This document shows positions 23,801-36,926 of a stretch of DNA of 64,000 bases, one piece after another. Origin of the DNA: Neurospora crassa OR74A (taxonomy: Eukaryota; Ascomycota; Sordariomycetes; Sordariales; Sordariaceae); NCBI RefSeq assembly GCF_000182925.2, contig NC_026504.1, forward strand, positions 4,402,001 through 4,466,000, given 5' to 3'. A program made the translations under genes and the position numbers. The notes beneath the pieces were generated by a model that saw only the letters and a program-made list of their open reading frames with translations, made no database searches and had not been told where the DNA came from. The number at the start of each line of letters is the position of its first letter. The stretch's first letter is position 1.

Positions 23801-26535
23801 ACAGGCTCGTTCTGGCACAAGTCGACAATAGTAGGCGACATGAGGCCAAGCAAGTTAAAGGCCATCTCCTGTTGGGAGAAGGTGCGGACACCAAAGTTCT
23901 CAACACCCTCAGCAACCAGGTTGTTGCCAGACATGAGGCCGGTACCACGAGTCCAACCAATGATGGCACCACAGATAGTGAGGTAGTTGGCCCAGTCCTC
24001 AGCATGCCACCTGTTGAAGAGAGTCTCGAGGCCGAGCTTGGACTCGGAGTAGAGACCATCGCTACCAAAGGTACCGTGGTTGGGAGAGAGCGGGAGGATG
24101 ACCTGGGCGGGACGAGTTTCGAAACCGCGGCTGGCCTTCTGAGCCTTGACGCTGCCAAGGAGGCGGATGAGGTTGGTCAACATGATGCGGTGAGCCAACT
24201 CGGACTTGGAGTCAATGCCATCAATCTGGCGACCCTGCTCAGAGATGGCGGCGAAGGGAACAATGTAGTCAAGATCCCAACCGAGACCAGTCTTGGTGTC
24301 GTAGATGTAGTCGACCAAGGCGTTGATGTCCTGCACGCTACCCTGGTTAAAGGGAACCACAACGAGCTGAGAGCCACGAGAGCCAAATCTAGCATACATA
24401 GACTGGTAGTACTCGGTAACTTCACGCGAGAAACGGCTGGTCGTGACGATGACCTTGGCACCACCGCTGATAAGACCCTGGAGAACCTCGGCACCGATGG
24501 AACCGGCGCCCGCACCAGTCATGAGCACGTACTTGTTGGCGAAGGTAACACCATTCTTGGCCGCCTGCTCCAAGCAGTCAAGGTAGAGGCCGGTGAGCTT
24601 CTTGCTGTAATCCCAGCCGTGCTCGGACTTCTTGCGCAGGTGGAGGAAGGGAATTGTCTCGGTCTTGCCCTTGGACTTGGACGACGACTTGGACAAGACG
24701 CTGCTGACCTTGCTGGACTCCTTGGGCATAATCTGGCTTTCGTTCATGCTCAGAGACCTGATGATGTCGCCATACAGAGACTTGATCTCGAGCTGAGAGT
24801 TCTTGGAGAGCTTGTGCTGCTGCTTAATCAGCTTGTAAATGCGAGCAAGATCATTCTCAACCTTGGTACGGTTGCTGTATTCAGAGATCTTGCCACCCTC
24901 GGCCATCTGCTGTACGTAATGCTCAAGCTTGCGGCAGCTTGCACGAGGAATCTCCTCGTACTTGATGTTGCCACGAGCGTCAATGGTGGTACGGGGGCCG
25001 GTAGGGACGGCAACATCCTTGTAGACAGGGTCAACGTTGAGAACCTCCTTACAGTTCTCAATGAGCTGATAGCCCAACTCCTTGGCAAGCTGATACGTCT
25101 CTCCGCGCTCCGTAGGGCAGTTGTCGATGTGGTATTGCATGAACTCGAGGAGGGTGGGATTAGAGCGGTTCATGATGCGGATGCACTGGCTGACAATCTC
25201 GCGATCAACGGCCTTCAGCCTGCCGAAGATGATATCATAGTACATGCTGAGAGCATCCTGGCGAGCCCAGTTCCAGGAAGAATCGTACACACGAGCTTTG
25301 AGGGAGCTAAAGACAGGTTCAATGCCGGCAGCGTAGAAATCGCCGTGCTCGGCCATCCAGAGATCCAGCTGTGACTGCAGGACCTTGGAAGATTCCTGAG
25401 ACGCCTGGAAAGCCTTGTCTCCGGCGCGGATATCGATCTTGAGATATCTGGCGATAAGCTCCAATTGTTGCTTGAACATAGCCTTCTGGTCGCTGGTAAG
25501 GGCCTCAATGGCTGCAGGATCCATCATCATGCCGCCGCCGCCTCCGGCAGCAGGGCCAGCCGCGGCCGCGGTGGACAAGCTGATGCCAGCATGCGAGGCA
25601 TACTTTTGAGAAATATCATCTAGATAAGCCTTCGCTTCGGCCTCGGAGCCAAGACGAGCTGGAGGCTCCATAGTGATGGCGAGCAGAAGCGCACCGTCCT
25701 GACGGCCAGAACCGAGACCCCACCTTGTCTCGAGATATTTGCGTGCTGATGTGATGTTGAAGCCACCGGGCATCTTGGACGAAATAAGACGAGCGATAAG
25801 ACCCTGGGTTGTCTTGCCTAGGTTACCATCGAAGGTAGCCTGCATAGCAGCACCCAGCTCATCGAGGGGCGTATCTTCAGGCTTCTCCGGTGTGGATCCG
25901 AACTCTTTGCCTAGATCACCAAGGATTTCGTTTTGTAGAGTGGACTTGCCTGTACGCAAACTCTGTCAGTCATTGTCATGTCGGCCAGTAACAGAATGTG
26001 GTATAATCTCACCTCCTACCAAGTCCTTGATAGCCTTGCTCAAAGGAATCTCTGCAAAGGGCTTCTTGAGCTTCTGGGCGATCAACGACCTGACAATGTC
26101 AAGAGCGGGAACTGGGGCATCGGGAACTGAAGCCGCGGGGCCAGCACTCGGGGGCGGAGGAGCAGCAGCGGCAGCAGCCGGAGCAGCAGCGGCAGCGGGG
26201 GTGGGAGCAGCAGATGATGAGCTAGCCGCAACCGGCTCAGGCTCTTCTTCCACAGGGTCTACATCGTAGTAAATCTCCTTTGCGTCCTTGTTGTAGCAAA
26301 GAATCTGTCTCTGGATTGACTTGGCAGCGTCGAATGCTTCGTACTTGGAGGCGAGCGTCCTCCTGGCCATACCACCGAGGGTGTCGGCGGGACCAATCTC
26401 GACAACCCGCTCGGCTGTCTTCTCCGCGAGGAAGACATCTTGCGTCTCAATCCATCTCACGGGAGAGGCGAATTGGTAAGCAAGGAGCTCGACGAGTAGG
26501 GTGTGGGCGAGCTCTTGCTCAAGTTCGGGACGCAT
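20815..26535 (-). CDS. fas2: Fatty acid synthase subunit alpha (ACP, ketoreductase, ketosynthase, phosphopantetheinyl transferase)
   Basis: Three exons, 26013-26535, 20989-25949 and 20815-20925, with two 63-nt introns (25950-26012; 20926-20988, TGCTAAC branch), give 1864 aa, normal for fungal FAS alpha. The N-terminus [21 protein letters not shown] completes the malonyl/palmitoyl transferase fold of the beta subunit; an Ala/Pro linker (about 120-150) leads to the acyl carrier domain with the pantetheine attachment Ser177 in [16 protein letters not shown]. The ketoreductase Rossmann motif [10 protein letters not shown] lies at 651-660. The ketosynthase Cys1274 is in [16 protein letters not shown], with the HGTSTKAND and [11 protein letters not shown] histidine motifs after it. 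The C-terminal PPT domain (GFDLEEISS near 1745, [13 protein letters not shown]) charges the ACP. The cytosolic alpha6-beta6 complex makes palmitoyl- and stearoyl-CoA. Intron 1 splits the GGKS codon run, two codons from Ser177. Confidence 0.98.
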
Positions 26536-27187
26536 CTTGGCGGTTTGATGGGGTATAGTCTCCGAGGTCTCTGGGTGAAAAATAGGGTACGTATGGGCGG
26601 GGGGTCGGGCAGGTGAGGCGTATCCCGGGGTATAATGCAATCAGCTAGATGGCGTGCCCGTCGTCTGGCTATGTGAAAGCTGCCGACAAACAAGCAGATA
26701 ATGTTAGTTTGGTGGTTGAAACAACACACGTCCGTGAATGCCAGCAAAAGCAGCAGAGAAAGGGACACGGAAGATGACCTTCGATATGTTGAAGGCCCTT
26801 ATTACAGGTAAAGAGGAAGATGAGATTTGACCCAGAGAGGGGATGCAAGGACGGGGAAATAGACTGACACACCAGACACAAAAGAAAGAGAAGCCTGGAG
26901 ATATGGCAGGCGGCGAAGAAGGAGCACAAGGATGTAGTGCTAAACCCCGAAGGAGCGGATCGGACGAGGAGAGGTGAATTCAAAGGGAACTGAAGGAGAC
27001 CGAAGGAAGTGCGTGGACTCCGTCGAGGGGATGGTGCGCCGGGGGGGTTAGATGGCAAGGAGGGGAAGCACGATGCACACTGCGAAGGTACAGACAGGGT
27101 GGGCTCCTTCTTGTTTAATTCACCTCGCTGCATTGCAATCGAAATCCCAACTTCTATTTTACACGGTACATTACATACATTGACATA

Positions 27188-27205
27188 GGTACTTACCTAA
27201 GTACC
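27188..27205. repeat. Inverted repeat GGTACTTA-CC-TAAGTACC
   Basis: Perfect 8-bp arms with a 2-bp spacer, about 650 bp upstream of the FAS alpha start. A dyad of this kind could bind a dimeric regulator; no factor is identified. Confidence 0.6.
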
Positions 27206-28891
27206 GCGTGGCCGTCAAGACGACAGGAAACTTTGGACGAACTCACGCAGGGAGCTGTGTCCGTCAACTGCTGCCAGGGCATCCCCCGGGGTGCAGGCAC
27301 AGTCTACTCACGCCAAACAGCAATAAGATGGGGTTTGCCGGACTGATGGATGTGCAGATTACTCGCGTCAGAGCGCAACAACGGAATCACAGCGAGTTTC
27401 CTCTGGAAATTGATGAACCAACATTGTTTCTGGCGGCTTGTGTGGCCGGTTTGGTTCTCAATTTCACAAATGTTGAATGCCACTTTGACCCCCGCAGCCC
27501 CTGTCATTGATACAGACGCGCCTCCTCCCGCCCCTCCATTGCAGCTCAACACCCTCAACCAAAACAGCCAACGCTAGCCTAATATAGTCTAGCCGACTGT
27601 CTCGTCCCTTCCCCACGACTTTTAGAGACGTGCATTGGCCCCAAAAGTCTTTTCGGCCACGCTAAGATCAGCCACGTCTCGATGTCAGGCTACAAGTACC
27701 TCTACAAGGCGCGATTCAGACATTTGCGAACCTAACTCCAACTGGCCTCATTCGTCCCCCCAACCGCCACTGCAACTTCCCCACTTCCCTTGTGGCAGCA
27801 GTCCCCTCCTTATTTTTTTCGACGTTGCCCTCAGCCCTTCACTTGCTCTACCCGCTGCAACACCATAGAGGTACCCGACGACCAAAGGCAGTCCAAGCAG
27901 AGGCATCACAACACCGGCAACCTAACGTTTTGATATTGCCTATATACCCGCATGAACATGTGTTTGATAGTCGCTCAGCTCCTTTGATAAAGGTGCTCAA
28001 GCTCCAGTTTTCCGCAGAATTCGTCTAAGCAGCTGCAAGGCACAACACGCTGTCTTCAGTCTCCTTTCTGCATGGCGTCATAATCATCGTCAGGTCTCGG
28101 CCGACTCAAGGCACACTGAATGGGATTAAACATCAAAGTTAAAGCCGTCCAGGTCGGAAGCCGGAATCTGGAGTGCCGACGGCGTCAGTCACCGGCTGAT
28201 GGCCCGGAGGGACGGATACACATACAGAGCATACAAGAAACATTTCCGCTTCCCACCAGCGAATCTTTCAGTTGCTCGTATTTCCCTATGGCCACGCCAT
28301 GATGTCGGGTCTCTCATGGCTGGCATAGCCTGCGCCGCTGCCCGATTCCTTTATCTAGGTAAACCAAGCTAGATACCCACCCTTGCGTTGCTTGCATTGC
28401 TACCCTCGACGGGACATCTGATTATCAAGGTGTTGACTAGCAACAAAACAAGAGCGGCTACCTTCACAATTGGTATACACTACATAGTACATACCCGCCA
28501 GATCTCTCTTCATCTTCCCCTGGAGCATCATCGACACCTTGAAGCTTGAAGGAAGTGGGCTTGAAAGTGAAGGGGCAGAAGATTAAGATATCAGTAATCA
28601 TCAACGGACAATCATTGCTCATTGATGCCACACTCTCAAAAAAAAGTTGACAAAATATTTGAAATTGCGGCGCCATTGATTGGCTTACTCGGGCTGGTTC
28701 GGGAAGCCAGTTCAAGCTTCTCCAATTCGACTCCAGTTTGACCCCATCTTGGTGGCATGGCCTCCACTACTGGAAGTTTCGGGCTTATGTACTGGTACAA
28801 TGCTATCTTGATCTGCGCATGGAGTAGTGGGGTTTCCGCTGTGGGCTTATGTGGACTCGGCTGGTCGGAAGAACTATGTACTTGGGTACCG

Positions 28892-28955
28892 CTCACCTAC
28901 CTACCTACCGAGAGGACCGAGAGGTAGGTACCTCTAGCGTTCCTGCCTAGGTAGG
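28892..28955. repeat. Cluster of CCTACC / GGTAGG motifs with a GAGGTA-GG-TACCTC dyad
   Basis: Direct CTACCTACCTACC repeats are followed by their reverse complement and a 6-bp-arm inverted repeat at 28921-28934, then CCTAGGTAGG. The cluster sits mid-way between the FAS genes. Function unknown. Confidence 0.5.
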
Positions 28956-30482
28956 AGATTTAAGTGGTCGAAGCGGCATTGGGTGCGGCGGTGCGCAATT
29001 GGCGGCGCAAGTCGCGATATTCATAACGCTGTAGAGCGAGAGCGCGATTATGGCACGCCGAGCCCCAGGCAAGCACGACGACGCTTGTACAGAGCTGTTG
29101 CGTGACCCAGAACGAAGCGTCGCTAAACGTCGCTAGTGGTGTATTAAACGTTCCCAAAAGCCCGTCAGGCGCTTCTGGACCCCGCCGGCGTCCCATTTCC
29201 ATGAGCCCATTCTGCCTTTGACAGGGTCTTGGCTTGTAGGGAATGCTGGGGACGGAAGGGATGGTGTTTGGGTGGTGTCCAGTGCGACCCAGCCGAACCC
29301 TCAGCAGTGTTCGCGACTTCCCCAACAAGAACTGGCAGAACCACTCAAAAATTTGGCGAGCACTCGCCCGAGTCGTAACGCCTCTCGTAAGCCCGCTCGC
29401 AATACCGTCGATTACAGTCAGGGGTAGCAGCGTGGCTGCCCACTGCGCGCAATGTCATGTAAAAACAGTAACAGATAGGCAGCGATAAGGCCCCCTGATG
29501 AAATTTACTCTCAGGTCCCTCCCCTCCGTGCCCCTCGCCAAGATGAAGCAGGGGAAGGTACGAATTACCTTACACCCCGCCATCTTATAGTCGTACACCT
29601 CGAGTATGCCTGGATATTACAGGCACAGCCCAGCATGTATTTTGCGTCTCTCACCAAAACATTGAGCCCTTCTTTTCACCCGCCGCTGCCTTGATCTCCG
29701 CTGTGAAGGTTTACCCTCTGGCCAACCCGTCAAAAGTCCGGATCGTATCTCCTCAGTAGTCTAGGTCGGTAAATAATTGCCTGACCTATAACTCTGCTTC
29801 AGCTCCAGCACCGGGTATCGTCAACTGTACTCTCTGCTCGTCGTCCTGGTAGGCAAGACAGACACCATCAAGATATTCCCCGGACACTGGGAAGTGCGAG
29901 TTCCACTTGACTCGTGAACGGAAGAGACCAAGGACGAACTTGGATACCTCTACACTTGTATGTACTGTAAGCCCATGTACTGAACGCGCATCTGTTCCAT
30001 CCCGGCCCTTTCGCCTTACTCTTATTTTCTGTCCTCCTCCCCCCTCAGTCCCGACTCCTCCTTCCTTGCCTCTCCCCACCTGCCTCTCGTCTGCTCTCAT
30101 CTCTCCCCTCGCCTCTTCCTCGTCGAGCCCCTTTCTTCCCTTTAGAGGCACATCTACAAGCCGTATACCCAACGCTGCCTGCCTCCATCTTCCCCTAGAG
30201 TTTGCTTGGGACAGGATCAGGTCCTTTCAACCTTCAAGTTTTCCTTCTTTTCGAGTCTTCTGTTCCCTGGATTCCACCCTCCCATCCTCTCCGGAACCTT
30301 GACTCTGATCCTGCTGTGCCAGACCAGCGAGACAACGACGACATTGACGACGACGGTTTTGTCATTGGCTTCCCCCCATTACTGAAGCCTCATTCACACC
30401 AATTATCCAGCCTCAAGTGGCTTTCTATATCGAAGCACCTTCTGCTCCCGCTCTTTGCTGAGTTTCGGAGCCAGTGCACCAT

Positions 30483-30559
30483 GTAAGGATATTCAAAGAC
30501 ACCGGTTCTTGTTCTTCAGCCGTGATTAGTAAATGCTAACCGCATACCCTGTCTTCCAG
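30483..30559 (+). promoter_or_regulatory. Leader intron of FAS beta with a start-stop uORF at its donor
   Basis: GTAAGG donor at 30483, ATGCTAACC branch and TTCCAG acceptor at 30559 define a 77-nt intron 35 nt before the FAS beta start. The donor overlaps CACC-ATG-TAA: in unspliced RNA this is an AUG in good context followed at once by a stop; splicing removes it. Confidence 0.65.
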
Positions 30560-30594
30560 CTTTCTAGCCGTCTCTCAGATACCCATCCACAACC

Positions 30595-33500
30595 ATGTAC
30601 GGTACCGGTACCGGCGCTCAGACGGGCGTCACCACCCCCAGGTCGTCTGCCTCTCTGCGGCCGCTCACCGTCTCTCACGGGTCCCTCGAAACCTCTTTCT
30701 TGATACCCACCGGCCTTCATTTCCACGCTACTCAGCTAAAGGAGCGTTTTGCTGCTATCCTTCCCGCCCCTACTGACGAGCTCGCGCAAGATGACGAGCC
30801 CTCGTCCATTTTCGAGCTTGTTGCCAGATACATGGGCTTTATCGCGACCGAGGTGACACAAGGCGAGGACGACGCTCAGGGTTCATACGAGGAGGTACTC
30901 AAAATCATCCTGAACGAGTTCGAGAGGGCGTTCCTGCGGGGCAACGATGTCCATGCCCTGGTCTCTACAATGGAGGGAATCGACGACAAGAAGCTCGAAG
31001 TCATTCGCTGCTACTACCTCGCGCGATCAGCTAGCAACAGAGCCATCAAGCCTTACGAGTCGGCTCTGTTCCGCGCCGCTGGTGAAAACGCGGCCAAGAT
31101 CTTCACCATCTTTGGTGGCCAGGGAAACATCGAGGAGTACTTCGAAGAGCTCCGGGAGCTGCACCACACCTATCCGGCATTCGTCGGCGAGCTGATCACC
31201 ACATCCGCCGAGCTGCTCCAGACCCTGTCCAGCCACCCTGATGCCGAGAAGATGTACCCCAAGGGCCTTGACGTGCTTGGTTGGCTTCAGAGCCCAGAGG
31301 CCACCCCCGACGTCGACTACCTTATCTCTGCCCCCGTCAGCTTCCCCTTGATTGGTTTGGTACAGCTGGCACACTATCAGGTCACCTGCAAGGTGCTGGG
31401 TGTGCATCCTGGCGTCCTTCGTGAGAGAATCAGCGGAACGACAGGTCACTCTCAAGGTGTTGTTCTTTCCGCTATCACTGCGGCCGCGGATTCGTGGGAA
31501 AGTTTCGAGGAGCATAGCAAGGCTGCCTTGACCATCCTCTTCTGGATCGGCGCTCGCAGCCAGCAAACCTTCCCTAGAACTTCCCTAGCCCCCTCGATGC
31601 TTCAAGACTCGGCTGATAATGGCGAGGGTGTTCCTACCCCCATGCTCAGCATTCGAGACCTTCCCCAAGCCGAGGTTCAGAAGCATATCGATCAGACTAA
31701 TGCCTACCTTCCTGAGGACCAGCATATTTCCATTGCTTTGATCAACAGCCCCCGGAACATGGTCGTTGCCGGGCCTCCCAGCTCTCTGCACGGTCTTAAC
31801 TTGCAGCTGAGAAAGCTCAAGGCTGCTACTGGTCTTGATCAGACCAGAATCCCCCATACCGAGCGTAAGGTTCGGTTCGTGAACCGTTTCCTGCCCATCA
31901 CTGCTCCTTTCCACAGCAAGTACCTCGCCAAGGCTTCCGACCTGATTGCCGAAGACCTCAAGGACGTTCAAATTGACTCTCGCACCCTGGGTATGCCCGT
32001 TTATAACACTTTCACGGGCAAGGATCTTCGGGAGGAAGTTGAGGGCAACATTGTTCCTTCCCTTATCCGCATGATTACGGGCGAGACCGTCCACTGGGAG
32101 AAGGCCACCGTGTTCCAGGATGCCACCCATATCCTCGATTTTGGCCCTGGCGGTATCTCTGGTCTCGGCATTCTGACTAGCCGTAACAAGGAGGGTACCG
32201 GCGTTCGCGTCATTCTTGCTGGCACGGTGAACGGAACTGTCACTGATGTTGGCTACAAGCCCGAGTTGTTCGACCGTGACGAGGAGCAGGCAGTCAAGTT
32301 TGCTGTGAACTGGGTCAAGGAATACGGTCCTAGACTGGTCAAGAACTCTGTTGGTCGTACATACGTTGATACCAAGATGAGCAGACTTCTTGGCCTCCCG
32401 CCCTTGTTGGTCGCTGGTATGACTCCTACCACTGTGCCTTGGGACTTCATTGCCGCCACCATGAATGCTGGCTACCAGATCGAGCTTGCTGGTGGTGGCT
32501 ACTACAATGCCAAGACCATGACCGAGGCCATCTCCAAGATTGAGAAGGCTGTTCCTGCTGGTCGCGGTATCTGCGTCAACTTGATCTATGTCAACCCTCG
32601 CGCCATGGGCTGGCAGATTCCCCTGCTTGGCAGGCTCAGAGCTGAGGGCTATCCCATCGAAGGTCTCACCATCGGTGCTGGCGTTCCTTCCATCGAGGTC
32701 GCGCAGGAGTATATCGAAACTCTGGGACTCAAGCACATCTCTTTCAAGCCTGGTTCGGGTGAGGCTATTCAGGCCGTCATCAACATCGCCAAGGCCAACC
32801 CTACCTTCCCCGTGATTCTCCAATGGACCGGTGGCAGAGGTGGTGGTCATCACTCGTTTGAGGATTTCCATCACCCCATCCTCAACCTCTATGGCCGCAT
32901 CCGCCGCCAAGAAAACATCATTCTCGTTGCCGGTAGCGGTTTCGGAGGTGCTGATGACACTTACCCCTACCTCACTGGTGACTGGTCCATCAAGTATGGC
33001 TATCCCCCCATGCCCTTCGACGGCTGCATGTTCGGTAGTCGTATGATGGTCGCCAAGGAAGCCCACACCAGCCTGGCTGCCAAGCAGGCTATCGTTGACG
33101 CTCCTGGTCTTGACGACAGTGACTGGGAGAAGACCTACAAGGGCCCAGCTGGCGGTGTCATCACTGTCCGCTCTGAGATGGGTGAGCCCATTCATAAGCT
33201 CGCCACTCGTGGTGTCCGCTTCTGGGCTGAGATGGACCAGAAGATCTTCAGCCTTCCCAAGGAGAAGAGGGTCGCTGCTCTTAAGGCTAGCCGTGATTAC
33301 ATCATCGAGAAGCTCAACAAGGACTTCCAAAAGGTCTGGTTTGGTCAGAACAAGGAGGGCAAGGCCGTTGATCTTGAGGACATGACATATGCTGAGATTG
33401 TTCGCCGCCTGGTCGAGCTTCTCTACGTCAAGGATGAGGCTAGGTGGATTGATCAGTCGTACACCAAGCTTACTGGTGACTTTATCCACCGTATTGAGGA

Positions 33501-36500
33501 GCGATTTACTACCACGCCTGGCCAGCCTTCCAGACTCCAGAGTTATGCTGACCTCAAGGAGCCCTACTCTGCTGTTGAGCAGATTCTCTCGCACTATCCC
33601 GAGGCCGAGAAGCAACTCATCAACGCTCAGGATGTCCAACATTTCCTCCTGCTCTGTCAACGTCGTGGACAGAAGCCCGTCACCTTTGTGCCTGTTCTCG
33701 ATGAGAACTTCGAGTTTTTCTTCAAGAAGGATTCGCTCTGGCAGTCGGAGGATCTTGCGGCTGTCGTTGGCAAGGATGTCGGCCGTACCTGTATTCTTCA
33801 GGGTCCCATGGCTGCCAAGCACGCCACTAAGGTGGACGAGCCCATCAAGGACATCCTCGACGGAATTCACAACGGTCACATCGCCTTGCTCACCCGTGAT
33901 ATGTATGGCGGCGATGAGAGCAAGATCCCTACCATTGAGTACTTTGGTGGTAAGCTGATCGAGTCAGAAATTCCTCTCGATATCGAGGGTCTTACTGTCT
34001 CCTATGATGAGCACAAGAACACCTATCGTCTGTCCTCATCGCCTTCCGTTCAACTTCCTTCGCTGGACGCCTGGCTTTCGCTTCTCGCCGGACACCAAAG
34101 AAACTGGCGTTTCGCCCTTCTCCAGTCCGACGTCCTCGTCCAAGGACAAAAATACCAGACCAACCCCATGCGCCGCATCTTTGCGCCGGCTCGTGGTCTG
34201 TTTGTCGAGATTCTACACCCGAACAACCCCGAGAAGACGGTCATTCTCGTCAAGGAGCAGCCACGCCCCAACCGCTACGCTGAGGTCATTGAGGTCAAGC
34301 TGGACGGCAAGAACGAGATTGTAGTCAACATGATCAAGGATACCACGGCCCTCGGAAAGCCAGTGCCCCTCACTCTCAAGTTTATCTACAACCCCGAGGC
34401 TGGCTATGCTCCTATTCATGAGGTTATGGATGGTCGCAATGATCGTATCAAGGAGTTCTACTGGCGCGCGTGGTTCGGCGATGAGAAGCTCGACCTCGAT
34501 TCCTCCGTTCATGAAGTCTTCGACGGCGGCAAGACCACCATCACCAGCGAGGCCATCAATGAGTTTGTTCACGCCGTTGGCAACACCGGAGAGGCCTTCG
34601 TTGACAGACCCGACAAGGTCATGTATGCTCCCATGGACTTTGCTATCGTTGTTGGCTGGAAGGCTATCACCAAGCCTATTTTCCCTCGCACCATTGACGG
34701 TGACCTGCTCAAGCTCGTCCATTTGTCCAACCAGTTCCGCATGATGCCTGGTGCTGAGCCCCTCAAGAAGGGTGATGTGGTTTCGACTACTGCTCAGATC
34801 AACGCTGTCATCAACCAGGAGTCTGGAAAGATGGTCGAGGTCTGTGGTACCATCACTCGTGACGGTGAGAAGGTCATGGAGGTTACTTCGCAGTTCTTGT
34901 ATCGTGGTACCTACACCGACTTCGAGAACACATTCCAGCGCAAGGTGGAGACCCCTATGCAGCTTCATCTTGCCACCTCCAAGGACGTGGCCGTCCTTCG
35001 CTCCAAGGATTGGTTCATGATGGATGATGTTGAAAACCCTGATATTGAGCTTCTCGGCCAGACCCTCACCTTCCGTCTCCAGACCTTGGTTCGCTTCAAG
35101 AACAAGACTGTCTTCAGCCACGTGGAGACCCAGGGCCAGGTTCTTCTTGAGCTCCCGACCAAGGAGATTATCCAGGTTGCCACTGTCAACTACTACGCTG
35201 GAGAATCTCACGGAAATCCCGTCATCGACTACCTCCAGCGTCATGGTTCCTCCATTGAACAGCCGATCAACTTTGAGAACCCTATCCCTCTGAGCGGAAA
35301 GACCCCCCTCCAACTCAAGGCGCCCTCGTCCAACGAGACTTATGCCCGCGTCTCCGGTGATTATAACCCCATTCACGTTTCTCGTGTCTTTTCCAGCTAT
35401 GCCAACCTTCCTGGCACCATCACTCACGGCATGTACTCGAGTGCCGCGGTGCGCAGCTTGGTTGAGACCTGGGCTGCCGAGAACAAGGTTGGCCGCGTTC
35501 GCAGCTTCCACGCCTCTCTTACCGGCATGGTTCTGCCCAATGATGATATCAACGTGAAGTTGCAGCACGTCGGCATGGTTGCTGGCCGGAAGATTATCAA
35601 GGTTGAGGCTAGCAACAAGGAGACCGAGGAAAAGGTGCTCCTGGGCGAGGCCGAAATTGAGCAGCCTATCACCGCTTACATCTTCACCGGCCAGGGCTCG
35701 CAGGAGCAGGGCATGGGTATGGATCTTTATAACAGCAGCCCTGTGGCCAAGGCTGTCTGGGATCGGGCCGACAAGTATCTCATGGACACTTATGGTATGT
35801 CCCTTACTATTGTCTTTTTGTTGATTCCAATGCTAACAGGTCTATAGGCTTTGCCATCACCAACATTGTCCGGAACAACCCCAAGGAGCTCACTATTCAC
35901 TTTGGTGGCCCTCGTGGCAAGGCCATTCGCCAGAACTACATGTCCATGACTTTCGAGACTGTGGCTGCCGATGGCTCGATCAAGTCGGAGCGCATGTTCA
36001 AGGAGATCGACGAGAAGACTACCTCTTACACTTACCGCTCACCCAACGGTCTTCTCTCGGCTACCCAGTTCACGCAGCCCGCTCTTACTCTAATGGAAAA
36101 GGCCAGCTTCGAGGACATGAAGGCCAAGGGACTTGTGCCCCGTGATAGCACCTTCGCTGGTCACTCTCTTGGCGAATACTCTGCGCTGGCTGCCCTTGCC
36201 GATGTCATGCCCATCGAGTCCCTCGTGTCCGTCGTCTTCTACCGTGGTCTCACCATGCAAGTCGCTGTCGAGCGCGATGAGACAGGCCGCTCCAACTATG
36301 GCATGTGCGCTGTCAACCCCAGCCGTATCAACAAGACTTTCACCGAAGAGGCCTTGCGGTTCGTGGTCGGTAGCATCGCAGAGACCACCGGATGGCTTCT
36401 TGAAATCGTCAACTTCAACGTCGAGAACATGCAGTACGTCTGTGCTGGCGACTTGCGTGCGCTCGACACCCTTGGCGGTGTGTGCAACGCTATCAAGATG

Positions 36501-36926
36501 ATGAAGATCGACATTGAGAAAATGCGCAAGGAGTACTCTGCCGAGACTGTCAAGGAGCAGCTGGTCGAGATCATCAAGTCGTGCGCCAACGACACTCAGG
36601 CTAAGCCCACTCCCCTCGTTCTCCAGCGTGGCTTTGCAACTATCCCGCTCCCCGGTATCGATGTGCCCTTCCACTCGACATTCCTGCGCTCTGGTGTCAA
36701 GCCTTTCAGAAGCTTCTTGCTCAAGAAGATCAACAAGACTACCATCGACCCATCGAAGCTTATTGGCAAGTACATTCCCAACGTGACTGCTAAGCCATTC
36801 GCAATCACCAAGGAGTATTTCGAGGATGTCTACCGGTTGACGAACTCCCCTAAGATCCAACAGATCTTGGCAAACTGGGATAAGTACCAGGAGGAGGGTG
36901 TCAGTGGAATCCCTGATGCGGAGTAA
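30595..36926 (+). CDS. fas1: Fatty acid synthase subunit beta (acetyltransferase, enoyl reductase, dehydratase, malonyl/palmitoyl transferase)
   Basis: Two exons, 30595-35794 and 35848-36926, joined over a 53-nt intron (GTATGT donor, ATGCTAAC branch), give 2092 aa, the usual size for fungal FAS beta. Domains in order: acetyltransferase with Ser286 in [12 protein letters not shown]-dependent enoyl reductase starting near 600 ([17 protein letters not shown], later [14 protein letters not shown]); hot-dog dehydratase with the catalytic His1594 in [10 protein letters not shown]; malonyl/palmitoyl transferase with Ser1840 in [15 protein letters not shown]. The intron lies in the start of the last domain, just after [14 protein letters not shown]. 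The beta subunit loads acetyl and malonyl units, completes each reduction cycle and releases the acyl chain to CoA. It pairs with the alpha subunit encoded divergently 4 kb away. Confidence 0.98.

Larger units (their letters stand above)
26536..30594. promoter_or_regulatory. 4.06-kb shared control region between divergent FAS alpha and beta
   Basis: Head-to-head promoters of the two synthase subunits. The side near FAS beta has a pyrimidine-rich tract at 30040-30130 typical of fungal transcription start zones, and a leader intron at 30483-30559. Two near-perfect inverted repeats built on GGTAC/TACC cores lie at 27188-27205 and 28921-28934. No supported gene; frames at 28960-29328 and 29907-30302 were rejected. 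Co-regulation of the pair is inferred from layout and the fixed stoichiometry of the complex. Confidence 0.6.

Noticed and set aside
28960-29328. 122-aa frame on minus between the FAS genes
   Set aside because: Arg/Pro/Thr-rich without motif; typical of GC-rich intergenic DNA.
29907-30302. 131-aa frame on plus before FAS beta
   Set aside because: Starts at TTG, not ATG; encodes only the pyrimidine-rich leader tract (Ser/Pro/Leu).
31585-33879. 764-aa frame on minus, antisense to FAS beta (and a 451-aa one at 34213-35568)
   Set aside because: Same antisense codon-bias effect; the sense strand encodes continuous FAS domains.
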